64,000 nt of DNA from the NCBI RefSeq assembly GCF_017526105.1, contig NZ_CP071839.1, forward strand, positions 558,001-622,000, written 5' to 3'. Origin of the DNA: Streptomyces cyanogenus (GTDB lineage: Bacteria; Actinomycetota; Actinomycetes; Streptomycetales; Streptomycetaceae). Below are positions 62,920-64,000 of this stretch, one piece after another. The translations under genes and the position numbers were made by a program. Position 1 is the stretch's first letter. Each line of letters begins with the position of its first letter. Under the pieces are notes generated by a model. It was not told the origin of the DNA. It did no database searches and saw only the letters and a list, made by a program, of their open reading frames with translations.

Positions 62920-63591
62920 TCACACCAGGTGGGCGAAGACGACCAGGTTGTCGGTGTAGTCCCGTACCGTGCGGTCGTAGTCCCCGGCGCAGGTGATGAG
63001 CCGGACCTCGGGGCGCGAGGCGTCCGCGTAGACCCGCTTGCTCGGGAAGTCGTCCTTGGCGAAGGTCTCGGCGCTGTCCACGACGAACTCGGCCGTGCGC
63101 CCGTCGGCCCGCTCCACGGAGAACCGGTCGCCGCGCCCGAGTTCGTCGAGGTCGGCGAAGACGGCCGCGGAGCTCACCGTGTCGACGTGCCCGGCGATGA
63201 TCGCGGTGCCCTCCTCGCCGGGCGAGACACCCTCGGCGTACCAGCCGACGAGGTTGGTGTCGGTGGCGGGCGGCGGCTGCAGCTGGCCGGTGGAGCCGAT
63301 GGACAGGGTGGTGAAGGGGGCGTCCACGGAGATCTTCGGGATGCGCAGCCGGGTCGGTTCGGACCGGTCCAGTGGCTCGCCGGGGTGCCGCGGGTCGGCC
63401 GGCGCGGTGGCGCCGGTGCCCGAGGCACGGGGCGCCTGCGGTGTGTCGTCCGACTGGTGATGACCGCCGAACACGCTGACGGCGAGAAAGGCGGCCGCCA
63501 CGCCCCACAGCGTGAGCCGCCCGCCACGGCCGGCGGGCCGCTCCTGCTCTGCCGGTCCCGAGGGGGTCGGGGAGGAGGGATCTGCTGCCAT
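62920..63591 (-). CDS. Class F sortase
   Basis: Membrane-anchored transpeptidase of 223 residues with one N-terminal helix (LTLWGVAAAFLAVSVFGG). The catalytic His is in IIAGHVDT, the Cys in RLITCAGDYD, and the Arg in YDRTVRDYTDN. Class F sortases are actinobacterial. The upstream same-strand gene encodes a membrane-anchored collagen-like protein that may be a partner. Confidence 0.9.
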   Translation of the reverse strand: MAADPSSPTPSGPAEQERPAGRGGRLTLWGVAAAFLAVSVFGGHHQSDDTPQAPRASGTGATAPADPRHPGEPLDRSEPTRLRIPKISVDAPFTTLSIGSTGQLQPPPATDTNLVGWYAEGVSPGEEGTAIIAGHVDTVSSAAVFADLDELGRGDRFSVERADGRTAEFVVDSAETFAKDDFPSKRVYADASRPEVRLITCAGDYDRTVRDYTDNLVVFAHLV

Positions 63592-63744
63592 CGGACACCA
63601 CCTCGCTCGATCAGGGCAGCACGGGGGTCAGGACGGGAACGGAACGCCGCCGGGTCCGGCGTCCGGGGCGGAAGGAAGGGGGCGCGGGCCGCCGGCGCGG
63701 TGCGCGCGCCGACGGCGCCCGCAGCCCCTGGACGTACCGGCCCG

Positions 63745-64000
63745 TCAGGACACCGGCTCGGCGGCCTTCTTGCGGCGCAGCGCGTACGCGCCGGCGGCGC
63801 CTACGGCGAGCACGGCGAGGCCGCCCGCGGTGACCCCCGGCGAAGCGAGCGCACCGCCACCGGTGTGCATGCCACCGCGCGGCTTCTCGTGGTCGTCACC
63901 CCACTCGCTCTTGTCACCCTTGTCGCCCCTGTCGCCTCTCTCGCCCTTGTCGCCCTTGTCACCCCGCTCGCTCTTGTCTCCCTTGTCCTCATCGCTGTCG
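63745..64000 (-). CDS. Collagen-like repeat protein with C-terminal membrane anchor (N-terminus beyond window)
   Basis: Partial gene, 84 codons before the stop. The visible part has charged GDKGDKGERGDRGDKGDK-type triplets, a Gly-rich linker (GGMHTGGGALASPG), a hydrophobic helix and the basic tail ALRRKKAAEPVS. This is like a sortase sorting signal, but the pre-helix motif is LASPG, not a classical LPXTG or LAXTG. It lies 153 bp upstream of the sortase gene on the same strand. Confidence 0.7.
   Translation of the reverse strand, partial: DSDEDKGDKSERGDKGDKGERGDRGDKGDKSEWGDDHEKPRGGMHTGGGALASPGVTAGGLAVLAVGAAGAYALRRKKAAEPVS

Overview
The window is high-GC actinobacterial chromosome, almost certainly Streptomyces. 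Codon third positions are nearly all G or C. The content is typical of a chromosome arm: many secreted hydrolases, MarR/TetR/LysR/HxlR regulators beside their targets, CsbD and DUF5133 stress proteins, PP2C phosphatase and histidine-kinase ATPase signalling genes, a class F sortase, and a gap2-type 481-residue GAPDH. Species cannot be read from the sequence alone.

Layout, left half (1-34 kb). A 5'-truncated AI-2E family permease is followed by a metal-efflux pair: a SmtB/NmtR-type sensor divergent from a P1B-4 ATPase with SPC and HEGST motifs. The 3' end of the ATPase gene has been copied into a decaying tandem array. Next come a FUSC permease, a MOSC protein, a divergent hydrolase/MarR pair sharing two identical 15-bp repeats, and secreted GH25 lysozyme, M1-like peptidase and adenosine deaminase. 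A carotenoid oxygenase, a SRPBCC protein and an MFS exporter with its TetR regulator follow. After these lie a GDSL esterase, phosphoglucomutase, a Tat-exported GH46 chitosanase with a palindromic operator, an MHS permease and an aldo/keto reductase. Then come small stress proteins and a signalling block: an RsbW-like ATPase, an ANTAR-GAF-PAS-PP2C phosphatase, and a soluble hybrid kinase of about 1420 residues with seven HAMP modules.

Centre (34.9-50.9 kb). This is a selenocysteine locus. An iron-sulfur subunit, a NrfD membrane subunit and a catalytic subunit form a formate dehydrogenase operon. The catalytic gene carries an in-frame UGA at 37649, followed after 12 nt by a GGUCU-loop SECIS hairpin. 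selD, selC (tRNA-Sec, anticodon TCA), selB and selA follow. A 6.25-kb island is inserted in the 3' end of selC. It is bounded by a 26-bp perfect direct repeat (41480-41505 and 47756-47781). It has a decayed integrase N-terminus, a HAD phosphatase, an XRE-TPR regulator, three small genes (one frameshifted) and a complete ATP-grasp RiPP (graspetide) operon: precursor, ATP-grasp ligase and PIMT-like methyltransferase. The insertion replaced the 3' end of selB.

Right half (51-64 kb). Here are a PP2C fragment, a hydrolase, a PIG-V-like mannosyltransferase, gap2, an M9-type collagenase, a MITE-like repeat that supplies the stop codon of a LysR gene, an imine-reductase-like dehydrogenase with divergent HxlR, a TetR-SGNH hydrolase operon, a class F sortase, and the C-terminus of a collagen-like membrane-anchored protein running off the edge.

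The most notable system is the selC-integrated graspetide island inside a working selenoprotein locus. SelD makes selenophosphate, SelA converts Ser-tRNA-Sec, and SelB delivers it to the FdhA UGA. The island uses selC as its attachment site, restores the tRNA, and carries its own peptide natural product operon.
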